In this document: in pieces, positions 17,908 to 28,279 of the stretch | How positions within the stretch are numbered: the first letter of the stretch is position 1 | Layout of the letters: each line of letters begins with the position of its first letter | Assembly: GCF_027474825.1 (NCBI RefSeq) | Contig: NZ_CP107030.1 | Span: 3,292,529 to 3,356,528 of the forward strand | DNA length: 64,000 nucleotides | Source of the DNA: Maribacter halichondriae | Lineage (GTDB): Bacteria; Bacteroidota; Bacteroidia; Flavobacteriales; Flavobacteriaceae | Direction of reading: 5' to 3' | Notes under the pieces: model-generated | Databases searched by the model: none | What the model was told of the DNA's origin: nothing | What the model saw: only the letters and a program-made list of their open reading frames with translations | Position numbers and translations under genes: made by a program

Positions 17908-18984
17908 ATGATAGACAAACTCAACATTGTAAAGCAGCGTTTCGATGAAGTATCGGATCTGATCATACAGCCCGATGTGATAACGGACCAAAAGCGCTAT
18001 GTGCAATTGACCAAGGAATATAAAGACCTTAAAGACTTGATGGCCAAGCGTGAGGAATATATTACGCTGACCAATAATATCGAAGAGGCCGAGGCGATTA
18101 TTTCGGATGGTAGCGATGCCGAAATGCTCGATATGGCCAAAATGCAATTGGATGAGGCCAAAGAGCGCATGCCGATTTTGGAGGAGGAAATAAAGTTTAT
18201 GCTCATTCCCAAAGACCCGGAAGATGCCAAAGACGTAGTAGTTGAGATCCGGGCGGGAACCGGGGGTGATGAAGCAAGTATTTTTGCAGGTGACCTTTTT
18301 CGTATGTACACCAAATATTGCGAATCAAAAGGTTGGAAGACCAATGTCATCGATTTGAGCGAAGGAACCAGCGGTGGATATAAAGAAATTCAGTTCGAAG
18401 TCGCCGGAGAAGATGTTTATGGCACCTTGAAATTCGAGGCAGGCGTGCACCGTGTTCAACGTGTTCCACAAACGGAGACCCAAGGTCGGGTACATACAAG
18501 TGCTGCGACGGTGATGGTTCTTCCCGAAGCTGAGGATTTTGATGTCCAAATTGACCCGAAAGATGTTCGTATCGACTTTTTCTGTTCTTCCGGTCCGGGC
18601 GGTCAATCGGTAAACACGACCTATTCCGCAGTGCGATTGACGCATATTCCAACCGGATTGGTGGCCCAATGCCAGGATCAAAAGTCACAACATAAGAATA
18701 AAGAAAAGGCATTCAAGGTACTACGCTCGCGCCTTTACGATATGGAGCTTGCAAAAAAACAGGAAGAGGATGCCGCCAAACGAAATTCGCAAGTAAGTAG
18801 TGGAGACCGCTCCGCAAAAATACGCACCTACAATTATCCTCAGGGCAGGGTTACCGATCACCGAATAGGATTGACCTTATATGACTTGCAGAATATTATT
18901 GATGGTGACGTACAACGAATTATAGATGAATTGAGTCTTGTGGAGAATACCGAGAAATTACGTGACGCCTCAGAGATTTTTTAA
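17908..18984 (+). CDS. prfA: Peptide chain release factor 1
   Basis: 358 residues. RF1 ends translation at UAA and UAG. The catalytic GGQ motif is in [21 protein letters not shown] (GPGGQSVN), the RF1-class stop-codon reader is consistent with the [18 protein letters not shown] block ([13 protein letters not shown]), and the C-terminal [18 protein letters not shown] segment is typical (given here as [14 protein letters not shown]). The ATG at 17908 ([15 protein letters not shown]) matches the usual N-terminus; an earlier in-frame ATG adds 15 unlikely residues. Intact reading frame. Confidence 0.95.
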   Translation: MIDKLNIVKQRFDEVSDLIIQPDVITDQKRYVQLTKEYKDLKDLMAKREEYITLTNNIEEAEAIISDGSDAEMLDMAKMQLDEAKERMPILEEEIKFMLIPKDPEDAKDVVVEIRAGTGGDEASIFAGDLFRMYTKYCESKGWKTNVIDLSEGTSGGYKEIQFEVAGEDVYGTLKFEAGVHRVQRVPQTETQGRVHTSAATVMVLPEAEDFDVQIDPKDVRIDFFCSSGPGGQSVNTTYSAVRLTHIPTGLVAQCQDQKSQHKNKEKAFKVLRSRLYDMELAKKQEEDAAKRNSQVSSGDRSAKIRTYNYPQGRVTDHRIGLTLYDLQNIIDGDVQRIIDELSLVENTEKLRDASEIF

Positions 18985-19060
18985 TTCTAGATAAAATCGG
19001 AAAACTGCCACACCGAGCTCGTCGAAGTGTTGTCGAAGAACGAAATCCAAACCCAGAAAA

Positions 19061-19869
19061 GTGACCACCCAACAACTAATAGACCAGATCCACAAAAAAA
19101 ATCCTTTCTCTGTATTGGATTGGATACGGACTTGGAAAAAATTCCGCTCCATCTTTTGGAGGAAGAAGATCCCATCTTCGCTTTTAACAAGGCCATCATA
19201 GATGCGACGCACCATCTCTGCGTCGCCTACAAACCTAACATAGCCTTTTATGAGGCTTATGGCATAAAAGGATGGAAATCATTGGAGAGAACCATACAGT
19301 ACTTGAATAAGAACTATTCTGAGCAATTTACCATCGCCGATGCGAAACGCGGCGATATCGGAAATACTTCAACACGGTATGCCAAGGCATTTTTCGAAGA
19401 CCTTGAGTTTGATTCGATTACTATAGCCCCTTACATGGGCAAGGATTCCGTAGAACCTTTTTTAGCCTTCGAGGGCAAACACACGATTCTATTGGCATTG
19501 ACCTCGAACGAGGGAGCCTATGATTTTCAGACTCAAAAAATCGACGGGAAGGAGCTTTATAAAAAGGTACTTGAAACCTCGAAGTCGTACAAAAATTCAC
19601 AAAATTTGATGTATGTCGTGGGAGCAACGAAGGCGAGCTACTTAGCCGATATTAGAAAAATAGTACCCGAAAGTTTTCTCTTGGTTCCTGGAGTAGGAGC
19701 GCAAGGAGGCAATCTACAGGAAGTTTGTCGTTACGGTATGAACCAAAAAATCGGCCTATTGGTCAATTCCTCACGTGGAATCATTTATGCCTCAAATGGA
19801 AAAGATTTCGCAGAGGCCGCTACAAGAGAGGCAGGGAAACTACAAGTGCAAATGGCCTCGGAACTTTAG
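19061..19869 (+). CDS. pyrF: Orotidine 5'-phosphate decarboxylase, apparent +1 frameshift at an A8 tract
   Basis: Last step of UMP synthesis: decarboxylation of OMP. Type 2 PyrF, about 270 residues. The expected N-terminus [13 protein letters not shown] begins at the GTG at 19061, but eight As at 19094-19101 shift the frame; seven As would join it to [12 protein letters not shown]. The remaining frame runs on without a break: [11 protein letters not shown], the catalytic [12 protein letters not shown] (Lys-Arg-Gly-Asp), [21 protein letters not shown] and [10 protein letters not shown] start at 19027 in the downstream frame is an artefact of the shift. It follows prfA by about 75 bases. Confidence 0.88.
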
Positions 19870-19877
19870 AAGCTGGG

Positions 19878-20141
19878 TTAGCCCATCATATTCTCCAATA
19901 CCTTTTTGATCTTCTGGGCTTTTTGCTCAAAAAATTCGACCAATTTGGCATCGGTATAATCCATGTTACTGGCCTTGTCCAAAAAGTTTTGGTATTGATA
20001 TTCCAAAAGGTGAATGGCGTTTCTGTTGGCAGCGATGGGGGTTACTGATCCTACTTTGCAATATTGATTTTCCATAATCGTATAAATAAGTTCTTCCAAA
20101 TATACGGGCGAAAACCATTTTTGGACGTGGGATATCGTCAT
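19878..20141 (-). CDS. Small conserved hypothetical protein
   Basis: 87 residues, soluble and helix-rich, with MTISHVQKWFSPVYLEELIYTIMENQYCK then an acidic C-terminal helix (FFEQKAQKIKKVLENMMG). It is convergent with pyrF, 8 bases apart. I do not recognise a function. Good coding character and a clean start support a real gene. Confidence 0.6.
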   Translation of the reverse strand: MTISHVQKWFSPVYLEELIYTIMENQYCKVGSVTPIAANRNAIHLLEYQYQNFLDKASNMDYTDAKLVEFFEQKAQKIKKVLENMMG

Positions 20142-20307
20142 ATTTATCTAAAAATCGGTTCTTTTGATGATTTATTAACAAGTATTGGATATTAGATCTG
20201 TGGATCTCACAGATTTGTTGTTAAAAATATCCGACCAACTGCATAGTGTATCGAAAGTTTTAATACATTGCGGAGCTTACGGATTTAGATAAGTCAACGA
20301 GAACACT

Positions 20308-21086
20308 TTGCTAAATTACACGACACATTTACATTCAAATTCCACCAGCTGGGTAACTTTCGTACATGGTGCGGGGGGTAGTTCGTCCATTTGGTACAAG
20401 CAAGTGCGTGAGTTCAAACAACACTTCAATATACTCTTATTAGACCTTCGGGGGCATGGGGATTCGAAGCCCAGCCTTATCGATACCTTTGATGAAAAAT
20501 ATGACTTTGATAAGATAACAAATGATATCGTAGAAGTTATTGATCATTTGAAGATTGAAAAATCACATTTTGTTGGAATATCATTGGGTACTGTACTTAT
20601 TCGAAACTTGGCCGAGAAGTTTCCCCAACGTGTGGAAAGTATGGTCATGGGTGGTGCCATCATGAGGCTAGACCTACGGTTTAGAATCCTTATGGTTTTT
20701 GGAAGTCTTTTTAAATCGTTGGTACCTTACATTTGGCTATACCGAATGTTTACGTTTGCTATCATGCCCGATAGAAATCATAAGGAATCAAGATCGTTAT
20801 TTGTGCGCGAGGCCAAAAAATTATACCAGAAAGAGTTTATACGCTGGTTCAAATTGGGTTCTCAGATAAGTCCGTTGCTTCGTTTTTTAGATCGGTAGAT
20901 CTTAAGATTCCGACCTTGTACGTAATGGGTGGCGAAGATTATCTTTTTCTTCCATCGGTAAAAAAGATGGTAAAAAAGAGTGCTACCTCTAGCCTTCTTT
21001 TGATAGAACATTGCGGTCATGTTGTGAATGTGGAACAGCCCAAACTGTTCAATGATATGGTCATTGGCTATCTTTCTCAGGAATAG
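20308..21086 (+). CDS. Alpha/beta hydrolase, apparent frameshift at a T6 tract
   Basis: About 258 residues after correction. N-terminal oxyanion segment VHGAGGSSSIWYKQ, then LDLRGHGDS, nucleophile elbow GISLG (Ser of VGISLGTVL), and after the shift the acid region TLYVMGGEDYLF and catalytic His in IEHCGHVVNVEQP. The T run at 20883-20888 lacks one T: with seven the frame continues LRFFRSVDLKIPTLYVM to a stop at 21084-21086. TTG is the apparent start codon. Substrate unknown; the fold suits an esterase or a peroxidase-like hydrolase. Confidence 0.8.
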
Positions 21087-21123
21087 TCTTTAATAGCTAC
21101 ATTACTTTTTAAAAAATTATATC

Positions 21124-21627
21124 ATGAGACCTTTTGTTCTTGTCTTTTTTTTGATAACCGTTTGTTTCGATTTAAATGCGCAGACGGATACCTGCGCCTG
21201 CTGTAGTGAAGATCACACGGCTTTCGATTTTTGGATAGGGGAGTGGGAAGTAACCAATCCCGACGGTACACTGGGAGGAAAAAACAACATCGACAAAATA
21301 CAGGATGGATGTATACTTCGTGAAAACTGGACAGGTGCCAGCGGAAATACCGGAACCAGTACTAATTTTTACAACCTTAAAACGAAGCAATGGGAACAGC
21401 TATGGGTTGATAATTCAGGAACTCACATTAAGTTAAAAGGAAATCGAATTGGCAATCAAATGATCCTTTCTTCCGATGAGTTCACACATACCGATGGGAA
21501 AATATATACCAACAGGATCACTTGGACACTGAACGACGACGGAAGCGTTCGACAACTTTGGGAACTCTTGCAAAAAGAGAAAGTGGTAAATATCGCCTTT
21601 GATGGATTGTATAGGAAAATCGAATAA
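21124..21627 (+). CDS. Exported DUF1579-like protein
   Basis: 167 residues with a signal peptide (1-20, ending LNAQ). The FDFWIGEWEVTNPDG opening and the following beta-strands (GCILRENWTGASG, WEQLWVDNSG, ITWTLNDDGSVRQLWE) resemble a lipocalin-like fold found in DUF1579-type proteins. A CACCSE cysteine cluster follows the cleavage site. Ligand unknown. It is followed by a very strong bidirectional terminator. Confidence 0.7.
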   Translation: MRPFVLVFFLITVCFDLNAQTDTCACCSEDHTAFDFWIGEWEVTNPDGTLGGKNNIDKIQDGCILRENWTGASGNTGTSTNFYNLKTKQWEQLWVDNSGTHIKLKGNRIGNQMILSSDEFTHTDGKIYTNRITWTLNDDGSVRQLWELLQKEKVVNIAFDGLYRKIE

Positions 21628-21647
21628 GCGAGTGCATCGACCTTATT

Positions 21648-21692
21648 ATTCAACCAAAAGGCCACTGCTATGCAGTGGCCTTTTGGTTGAAT
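21648..21692. terminator. Perfect 21-bp bidirectional terminator
   Basis: The arms 21648-21668 and 21672-21692 are perfect reverse complements around a three-base TAT loop, with CCAAAAGGCCACTGC as the core. T-rich flanks on both strands suit the convergent genes on each side. Confidence 0.9.
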
Positions 21693-21712
21693 AAACCATT
21701 ATTAATGACTGT

Positions 21713-22591
21713 TTAAAGAATATCTCCGAGACAATAATCCAAAAGCTCGACACCTGCACTTGGCGAGGGCCCAAGATCAAGAATTTCAGTCCCGTTTGCA
21801 GAAGTTACCTGAAAAGTAACCTCTTCATCAAAGGCACCTGAGGTGAAAACAATTGACATTACTTCAGTTCCAATAGGTACATCTAGGGTAAAAGACCCTG
21901 AGAAACCATCGTCAAATGTAAAAGTCGTCGCTGTACCATCCAAGGTGATTACCAGAGCTGCATCGTTCAAACCATCACCAAATGAATCTTGCATTTCAAT
22001 ACTCCAAGAGCCAGCAGTTGGTGGAGTAGGTGGGCAGACAACTGGAGAAACATAGGCAAAGGGCGAGCTAAAAAAAGACCCACCGGTTACCGTACCATTA
22101 GCATTGTTAGTATAGGTTCTTCCATTTGTCAAATTCGCCTCGAGTCTATAATTAAAAGTATCCCCTCCATCAATATTATCAAAATCCACTCCCGTGGCTG
22201 CTATGGCCTCGGCATAAGAGTATGAAATATCACCTCTGGGAAATCCGAAAGGTCCGATATTAGAAAAATTCGCCGCGGAGAATGTGCCAATTTCAGTCTC
22301 GGCCGTACTGAAGTCAGTGCCTCCATCCTCTACGGTAGTATCTACAAATGATACAAAGACCTTAACGTCTGACAGCAAGGCACCATTTTCTTTGTCCTGT
22401 ACCTCAAGGGTTACGCCCCAAACAGAACTTGTATCCGAGATATTGTAATTATCTCCGAGACTTGCGACAGTTCGCAATACCAATCCTCGATCGGTTTCCT
22501 CGAAAACATCATCGATTAATTTAGTTTCGCTACAAGACCAGGCTAAACTACCTAGTATGAGCGACGTCATATATATCTTTATTTTCTTCAT
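21713..22591 (-). CDS. SusCD-associated surface lipoprotein
   Basis: 292 residues from MKKIKIYM at 22591; an upstream ATG at 22612 overlaps the susD stop and adds seven residues. Lipobox AWSC (Cys20). The sequence is beta-rich with a GDGLNDAALVITLDG region typical of binding modules on surface lipoproteins of Sus-like systems. It is the third gene of the susC-susD transcript and probably helps bind the imported ligand. No enzyme motif. Confidence 0.72.
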   Translation of the reverse strand: MKKIKIYMTSLILGSLAWSCSETKLIDDVFEETDRGLVLRTVASLGDNYNISDTSSVWGVTLEVQDKENGALLSDVKVFVSFVDTTVEDGGTDFSTAETEIGTFSAANFSNIGPFGFPRGDISYSYAEAIAATGVDFDNIDGGDTFNYRLEANLTNGRTYTNNANGTVTGGSFFSSPFAYVSPVVCPPTPPTAGSWSIEMQDSFGDGLNDAALVITLDGTATTFTFDDGFSGSFTLDVPIGTEVMSIVFTSGAFDEEVTFQVTSANGTEILDLGPSPSAGVELLDYCLGDIL

Positions 22592-22608
22592 GATTTTTAG
22601 TTTATCGT

Positions 22609-24351
22609 TCATACTTCATTAGTTGGATAGCGGAAACCCGGTGGCAGGATTTGTATCCCAAAAACTTGTACCGTCTGATCCGTTTTCTGAGTAATATTCG
22701 GGTTACTGGTCACCGCCTGGTTCGGATAATACATAGAACGGATATAAGCCCCTGGATCCGGTTCTCTATTAGGTTGTAATGTGCTCGGGTACCCTGTTCT
22801 TCTATAAAAATTATAGGTCTCGATTCCATTTCCGTAATGGCTTATCATATATTGCTCTCCTAAAATATCCCATTGAGCTGTTGCACCGGCAGCATTGTAG
22901 GCTGAAATTTCACCTGCGATGAAACTGTCAATTTCTGTCTGGGTGGGTGCAAAAGATAAGTCCGCCGCCGGATCGTTTGCCACAAAACTAGTTGCTTTGG
23001 CAATTTGTTTGGTCAACGCACTTTCCAATGCCGTTGCGGCGGCACCGGTATTACCTGCTACCATCGCCATTTCAGCAATCCAAAAATCAACCATAAATGC
23101 ATCGAGAATGGGCGTGATTCCTAAACCACCAGCTCCGAAGGAGTTTGGGTCATTGGCCTGTGCAATGGCGGATACACTATTGTCATCAAAACGCCCGCCC
23201 GCCGGATAAACTCCAAAAGTGGTCTTGAGCAATCCGTCCGGTGGTCCGCCTTCATCATCCCCTGAATCACGGCCCCAGTAGCCGTTGGGAAGTGCACAGA
23301 ATGTGAATCCGCCACTAACATAATGGGCCGGAGGTGTTTGTAAGGAACAGGTCAGCAATTCTTCATCCGGTGGAAAGCCGTCTTGTCCTGGTACATCGAA
23401 TGTCTGACGATAAAAATAATATCGAATTCTGGGATCGCCACCGGTATCCATTTCATTGATCATCCAGTTTGACATATAATCGCCTGCACCTGCCGAAGCA
23501 TAATTCAAACCATATCTTGGGTGTCTAGTATCGGGTTGCGAAGCACTTGTGCCTGTCCAAGTCCAATCAAAATCATCCGCAGTATCTTGGATATAATTTC
23601 CGGATGCGACTATGGCATTGAAACTTGCTTCTGCAGAAGAATCTACCAAACGTCTCTGCAGGTAGATTTTCATTTTTAAGGTGTTCGCGGCTCTTACCCA
23701 TTTGCTGTAATCATTCCCATAAAAATAATCGGTAGGAGGTAGCGCCGAGGCACTATTGGTAAAATTCACGATTGCCTGATCAAGAAGACCCAATGCGGCA
23801 TCGTAGATTGAAGCTCCACTGTCCAATGCAGGGTTAAGAATCTCAGGAGCCTGTACTGCTTCCGAGTAGGGAACATCTCCAAAAAAGTCCACCAAGGTTA
23901 CCATAGTGTATGCTTCAATAAACTGGGCGATACCCAAATGTCTTGTAAGCCCGTTTTCCTCCGCGGCCGGCGTCATGGTTCGAATATCGAACAGTACACC
24001 TCGGTACGCATTGTCCCATTCATCATCGGTATCGATATCTTGATACCCACCGCGATAATCACGACTTCCGAAAGGCATTAAACGAGTAAGTTCCATTCCA
24101 AGAATCGAAAGGCCATCACCGTTCACATTACCACCCGTCTGGAAATTATCCTGGGGGTCGCCCGTGGCATCTCCTTCAATGGTTCTGGCAAAATCTTCTT
24201 GAATGGAGTTCAAAAAGAAATCGGGACTCGCCTGTACCGGGGTCAAAAAGTTTGGATCTTCTGTAATGTCAAGTTCTTTTGACTCGCATGAGATGAACGC
24301 GAGCGAACCTGTCAAAAAGGAGATTGCTAAGTATTTATGTATATTTTTCAT
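22609..24351 (-). CDS. SusD/RagB family outer-membrane nutrient-binding lipoprotein
   Basis: 580 residues. Lipobox FISC (Cys22). N-terminal SusD features: TPVQASPDFFLNSIQEDFA, GGYQDIDTDDEWDNAY (surface-binding SusD-like_2 type), then TPR-like helices (AQFIEAYTMVTLVDFFGDVPYSEA, given in part as TLVDFFGDVPYSEA) and the C-terminal YGNGIETYNFYRRTGYP motif. It is the surface lid of the SusC pore. The subtype is not clearly glycan specific and could serve peptides or other oligomers. Confidence 0.92.
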   Translation of the reverse strand: MKNIHKYLAISFLTGSLAFISCESKELDITEDPNFLTPVQASPDFFLNSIQEDFARTIEGDATGDPQDNFQTGGNVNGDGLSILGMELTRLMPFGSRDYRGGYQDIDTDDEWDNAYRGVLFDIRTMTPAAEENGLTRHLGIAQFIEAYTMVTLVDFFGDVPYSEAVQAPEILNPALDSGASIYDAALGLLDQAIVNFTNSASALPPTDYFYGNDYSKWVRAANTLKMKIYLQRRLVDSSAEASFNAIVASGNYIQDTADDFDWTWTGTSASQPDTRHPRYGLNYASAGAGDYMSNWMINEMDTGGDPRIRYYFYRQTFDVPGQDGFPPDEELLTCSLQTPPAHYVSGGFTFCALPNGYWGRDSGDDEGGPPDGLLKTTFGVYPAGGRFDDNSVSAIAQANDPNSFGAGGLGITPILDAFMVDFWIAEMAMVAGNTGAAATALESALTKQIAKATSFVANDPAADLSFAPTQTEIDSFIAGEISAYNAAGATAQWDILGEQYMISHYGNGIETYNFYRRTGYPSTLQPNREPDPGAYIRSMYYPNQAVTSNPNITQKTDQTVQVFGIQILPPGFRYPTNEV

Positions 24352-24370
24352 TTTTTGACTTTTTTTAATC

Positions 24371-27300
24371 TTAGAATGTTGCTTTTACACTTAAACCATA
24401 TCTTCTTGAACTCGGGCCATTAAGAAAATCAAATCCGAATCCGTTACCGACACCTGTACCTGATGTGTTCGGATCAAAATTTGCTCCGTCAGGGGTATTG
24501 ATGGCGTCGTACCAGAGGTTGAAACCTGATACTGTAAAAGACAGACTTCCAAATGGTGTTCTATCCAAGAATTGCTTTGGCAACGAATAACCCAATGAGA
24601 GCTCTTGAAGACGTATTACGGTAGCATCATAGACCTGTAGCTCACTTGGCCCAAAAAGAATGTTATTGAAAAAGTAATCCGAGTTGTTGATCTGCACATC
24701 GTTCGGAGTGCCATCGGACTGCTTCACCCCATTGAGAACAAAGGTGTTCTCCCTATCTAGGGTCTCTACGATCAGTCCTCTACCCAATAGGGTTGCGATG
24801 GTACTTGAGTAAATATCTCCACCTTGGGTCCAGTTGAATTGAAAGCCTAGGGTAAAATTCTTGTACGAAAAGCTGTTGTTCAAGTTGGTCACAAAATCAG
24901 GATTCGGATCCCCGATAACCCCATCTTGTGAATCTTGAACATAATCACCTGCCGAATTCGTAACCAGATTTCCACTGGCATCACGCAGTATTCTACTTCC
25001 ATAGATGACTCCAAGAGGTTGACCTTTGATGGCCGCATTACCTAAGTTTCCAAAACCTGAATAGACGATAAGATCGGTATCATTACCAAGGTCGGTCACT
25101 TCGGTTTCTATCATACTGAAATTAATATTGGTGTTCCAGTTGAACCCATCACCCTCATGCTCGACCAATCGAAGACCCAAATCCAATTCTAGACCTTGCC
25201 CCTTAATCTCACCAACGTTGGTGGTGGTCCTGAAATATCCTGAGGATGGATCTAAGGGTTGTGTGACGATAAGATCGGTAGTCGTTCTTTCATAGACCGA
25301 GGCATCCAACGTAATCTTTCCGTTCCACCATCTGGATTCTATTCCCAATTCAATTTCCGAGACTTGCTCAGGTTTCAGATCCGGATTTCCTAAAGTCAAT
25401 CCAGTGGTGTTAGTTACAATATTTCTACCGGTGTTATCCTGAAAATCCTGTGTATCCAAAGACAGCCTAGAAGCAACGGGATACGAATCGGAATTCTGAT
25501 CAGGGAAACCTGCAGAAGTACCGTATCCTCCCCGAATCTTAAGATAATTAAGAATGTTTTCACTTTTAAGTCCCTGGAACACCGTGGTCGGCACAAACGA
25601 AAGACTCGCACTTGGGTAAAATAAAGATCGGTTCGCTTTCGATAGATTGGATACCCAATCATTTCTACCTGCGACGGTCAAATAGAGAAATGAGTCATAG
25701 TCAAATTCGACCTGTCCATAAAGACCTACTACATTTCTTTCTGCACTACTTTGAATCTCGTTGTTGTTAAGAAAGTTAAAGTGCCTTAAAACGCCGAAGA
25801 CCTGTTGTCCGTCGCTTGAGGTACCTCCGCTTTGAAAAACCTCTCTTCTTCCGTTGGCTCCAATATTAAAGGTAGCCCCGATTTTTTCAGTTATGTCGTA
25901 ATCACCATTGAGCGCTAGATTGTGATCCCAAATGGTATTTGTATTGTTCCACGTTTCGTAAACACCGCTCTGTAATCGTATATCGTTACTATTGCTATTG
26001 ACCCCTCCTTTATTTTGATAGTTGAGGTTGTTTTCACTATAGACGTCAAGACCTACTCGATACGATACGTTCAGATTTTCATTGAATCCGTACACTAGAC
26101 CTAGATTACCAAAGGTTCTGTTGGTCTCTTGTTGCGTGCCTGCGTTGTTCACCGTCCACAATGGATGCTGTATCGAGTTGTTTTGTCGATAATATACACT
26201 ACCTCCGGTAAGCGGGTCTTGAAAGGGTAGGCCCGCAACATCTACCGAACGAGGGGTGAAATATAGGTCACCGAATACAGAGGAACCGCTACCCGTCGCA
26301 CCGTTACCTTGACTTAAGGCGACAGGAGGTGATATAAATTTGGTCCGGGCATAATTAATTGTACCACTTACGGTAAACTTATTACTAAGTTCGGCCCTAC
26401 CGCCGATACCGAAGTTGTTTCTGTTCAGACCGTTGCCTGGTGTAAAGCCCTGATCTTTTAAATAGCCATAATTCGCGTTGTAGGATATTTTGCCATCGTC
26501 CGATGCCCCTGCAAGGTTAACGGATGCATTTGCTACCGTACCTGTTTTAAAAAAGTTTCCGAAGTTATCATAGGGTTGCCATTTATAACGTTGGCCTTGA
26601 AACTCTGGAAATGCCGCTTGAATGGCCGAAGTAGATGTTGAATATGGGTGGGCCAATGTACCGTTTGCATCAAACGATGCGCTGTTTCCCCAGCCCGAAA
26701 TCCCTTCTTGATCAAAACTTGGTCCCCAGTTACTGAAGAACCAGCCAAATGCTTGATCAAAACCATTTCCGTATTGATTCTGGTAATCCGGCGTAGAGGC
26801 AATCTCATTGAAGAACAATGATGAAGTCGCCGTAATTTCGGTTTTCTTGATACCAGAACCACCGGCACCTGCCTTGGTCGTAATCAGTATTACCCCATTT
26901 CTACCCAATGAACCATATAATGTGGAGGCGGCAAGACCTTTTAGTACGTTTACACTTTCTATACTATTGGGGTCTAGATCCAAGAACCTGCTCGAACCGT
27001 TGTTACCATTGATAAAGTCTTGACGGCTGCCTTGACGGCCCGAGGGGTTAGTATCACCATTAAAGGGAACACCATCAACAATGAAGAGCGGTTGGTTACT
27101 TTGGCTAAATGAGTTGAAACCTCGGATAATAATGTTTGTGCCTGAACCTGAAAGTCCACTTTGTTGCGTAATATTTACTCCGGAAGCCTTGCCCATAAGT
27201 ACTCGGCCCAAATCTCCTTCGGCCTTTTCTTCCAACTGCTCTGAACTTACTTCGGCAACGGCATAACCGAGGGCCTGTTTTTCCCTTTTAATACCTAGTG

Positions 27301-27622
27301 CGGTGACGATAACTTCCTCCAATGCCTGTGCATCTTCTTCCATTTGAATGTTGATCACATTTGAAGCACCTATGTCGCGTGAAATATTTTTCATTCCGAT
27401 ATAACTGAATACCAGAGTTTGTCCGACCTCGCCAGAAATCTCATAATTTCCATCGAAATCGGATTGCGTTCCCGTCGTAGTGCCCTGCACAAGGATGTTC
27501 GCCCCAGGAAGCGGTTGACCATCTTGATCGGTCACGTTACCGGTAATGGTTTTTTCTTGTGCGAATGCCCATGAAATTCCGAGTAGGAATAGCATACACA
27601 ACCAATTGCTTTTTTTCTGCAT
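24371..27622 (-). CDS. SusC/RagA family TonB-dependent outer-membrane transporter
   Basis: 1083 residues. Signal peptide 1-22 (ISWAFAQ), CarboxypepD_reg-like domain about 25-105 (ITGNVTDQDGQPLPGANI, GTQSDFDGNYEI, LVFSYIGMK), TonB-box-like EEVIVTALGIKREK at about 103-116, plug domain about 120-235 (GVNITQQSGLSGSGTNIIIRG given in part as SGSGTNIIIRGFNS) and a 22-strand barrel to the C-terminal SVKATF. It imports the ligand bound by the SusD partner 19 bases downstream. A duplicated structured element lies directly upstream of the start. Confidence 0.95.
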   Translation of the reverse strand: MQKKSNWLCMLFLLGISWAFAQEKTITGNVTDQDGQPLPGANILVQGTTTGTQSDFDGNYEISGEVGQTLVFSYIGMKNISRDIGASNVINIQMEEDAQALEEVIVTALGIKREKQALGYAVAEVSSEQLEEKAEGDLGRVLMGKASGVNITQQSGLSGSGTNIIIRGFNSFSQSNQPLFIVDGVPFNGDTNPSGRQGSRQDFINGNNGSSRFLDLDPNSIESVNVLKGLAASTLYGSLGRNGVILITTKAGAGGSGIKKTEITATSSLFFNEIASTPDYQNQYGNGFDQAFGWFFSNWGPSFDQEGISGWGNSASFDANGTLAHPYSTSTSAIQAAFPEFQGQRYKWQPYDNFGNFFKTGTVANASVNLAGASDDGKISYNANYGYLKDQGFTPGNGLNRNNFGIGGRAELSNKFTVSGTINYARTKFISPPVALSQGNGATGSGSSVFGDLYFTPRSVDVAGLPFQDPLTGGSVYYRQNNSIQHPLWTVNNAGTQQETNRTFGNLGLVYGFNENLNVSYRVGLDVYSENNLNYQNKGGVNSNSNDIRLQSGVYETWNNTNTIWDHNLALNGDYDITEKIGATFNIGANGRREVFQSGGTSSDGQQVFGVLRHFNFLNNNEIQSSAERNVVGLYGQVEFDYDSFLYLTVAGRNDWVSNLSKANRSLFYPSASLSFVPTTVFQGLKSENILNYLKIRGGYGTSAGFPDQNSDSYPVASRLSLDTQDFQDNTGRNIVTNTTGLTLGNPDLKPEQVSEIELGIESRWWNGKITLDASVYERTTTDLIVTQPLDPSSGYFRTTTNVGEIKGQGLELDLGLRLVEHEGDGFNWNTNINFSMIETEVTDLGNDTDLIVYSGFGNLGNAAIKGQPLGVIYGSRILRDASGNLVTNSAGDYVQDSQDGVIGDPNPDFVTNLNNSFSYKNFTLGFQFNWTQGGDIYSSTIATLLGRGLIVETLDRENTFVLNGVKQSDGTPNDVQINNSDYFFNNILFGPSELQVYDATVIRLQELSLGYSLPKQFLDRTPFGSLSFTVSGFNLWYDAINTPDGANFDPNTSGTGVGNGFGFDFLNGPSSRRYGLSVKATF

Positions 27623-27654
27623 ACCTAAAAATTTAAATTAATTTGAGTTAGATA

Positions 27655-27855
27655 GTAAAATGCGGCCCTGGATAACAATATTGATAGCTAATTCAAATAA
27701 TTACCCTAAAAAGTGAGACAAGAATATCTTTAGTTAGGTGTAAGTTTCCAGAGCCGCTTTACTTGTTTAATTAGTCATTAAGGCCAAAGTAACAGCCTCT
27801 TAACATAGTTTTGGGAACTTCTTATAAACCTTTACTCTACCGACAAAAGCTTACC
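27655..27855 (-). repeat. Duplicated structured element upstream of susC, copy A
   Basis: About 200 bp that recurs imperfectly at 28081-28272. Its susC-proximal part is bounded by complementary arms: GTAAAATGCGGCCCTGG (27655-27671) and CCAGAGCCGCTTTAC (27748-27762), about 76 bases apart. The distal part shares the motif TATAAAC with flanking AAGTTC-type sequence. The proximal arm ends 33 bases from the susC start, so it would sit in the susC 5' leader RNA. Confidence 0.6.
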
Positions 27856-28080
27856 CATGGTTTACTTATGAAGGTCTAGATGCCAAGTCGACCCCAAACC
27901 GAATTGGTGCATATTTTAAAGAATGGCGAAGCCATGCAATCATTTAGAAATAAGAAAGCAAGAAATGCTCCTTCATAAAGATTCATGTATGAGGAAAAAT
28001 AATGACGAACCCAAGATGGGTATGCTTTTGTTTTGACCAAAAAGGGAATAAAAATCAAAGGATATATAAAAGGGAAAGAT

Positions 28081-28272
28081 GTAAAATGCAGCCCTGAAAA
28101 GTTTTGATGACTAATTCAAATACACGCTCCAAAGAATGAAAGGAAGTAGATTTCTAAGAGAGTAACCCACAGGGCCGCTTTTACATTTTGATTGATGAAA
28201 TATCAAGGTAAAAATTTTAGATCTTTAATATGGAAGTTCTTATAAACGTTTCCATTTCCGATAAAAATTTAC
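28081..28272 (-). repeat. Duplicated structured element upstream of susC, copy B
   Basis: Second copy, starting 8 bases after the AraC-type gene ends. The arms are GTAAAATGCAGCCCTG (28081-28096) and ACAGGGCCGCTTTTAC (28169-28184). The arms keep pairing despite base changes between copies, and CTAATTCAAATA follows the first arm in both. The 225 bp between the copies (27856-28080) hold nothing I recognise. Confidence 0.6.
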
Positions 28273-28279
28273 GGCTTAC

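Noticed and set aside
27876..28058. 60-codon minus-strand open frame between the two susC upstream elements
   Set aside because: Short, low-complexity hydrophobic, no promoter or conserved feature; likely chance.
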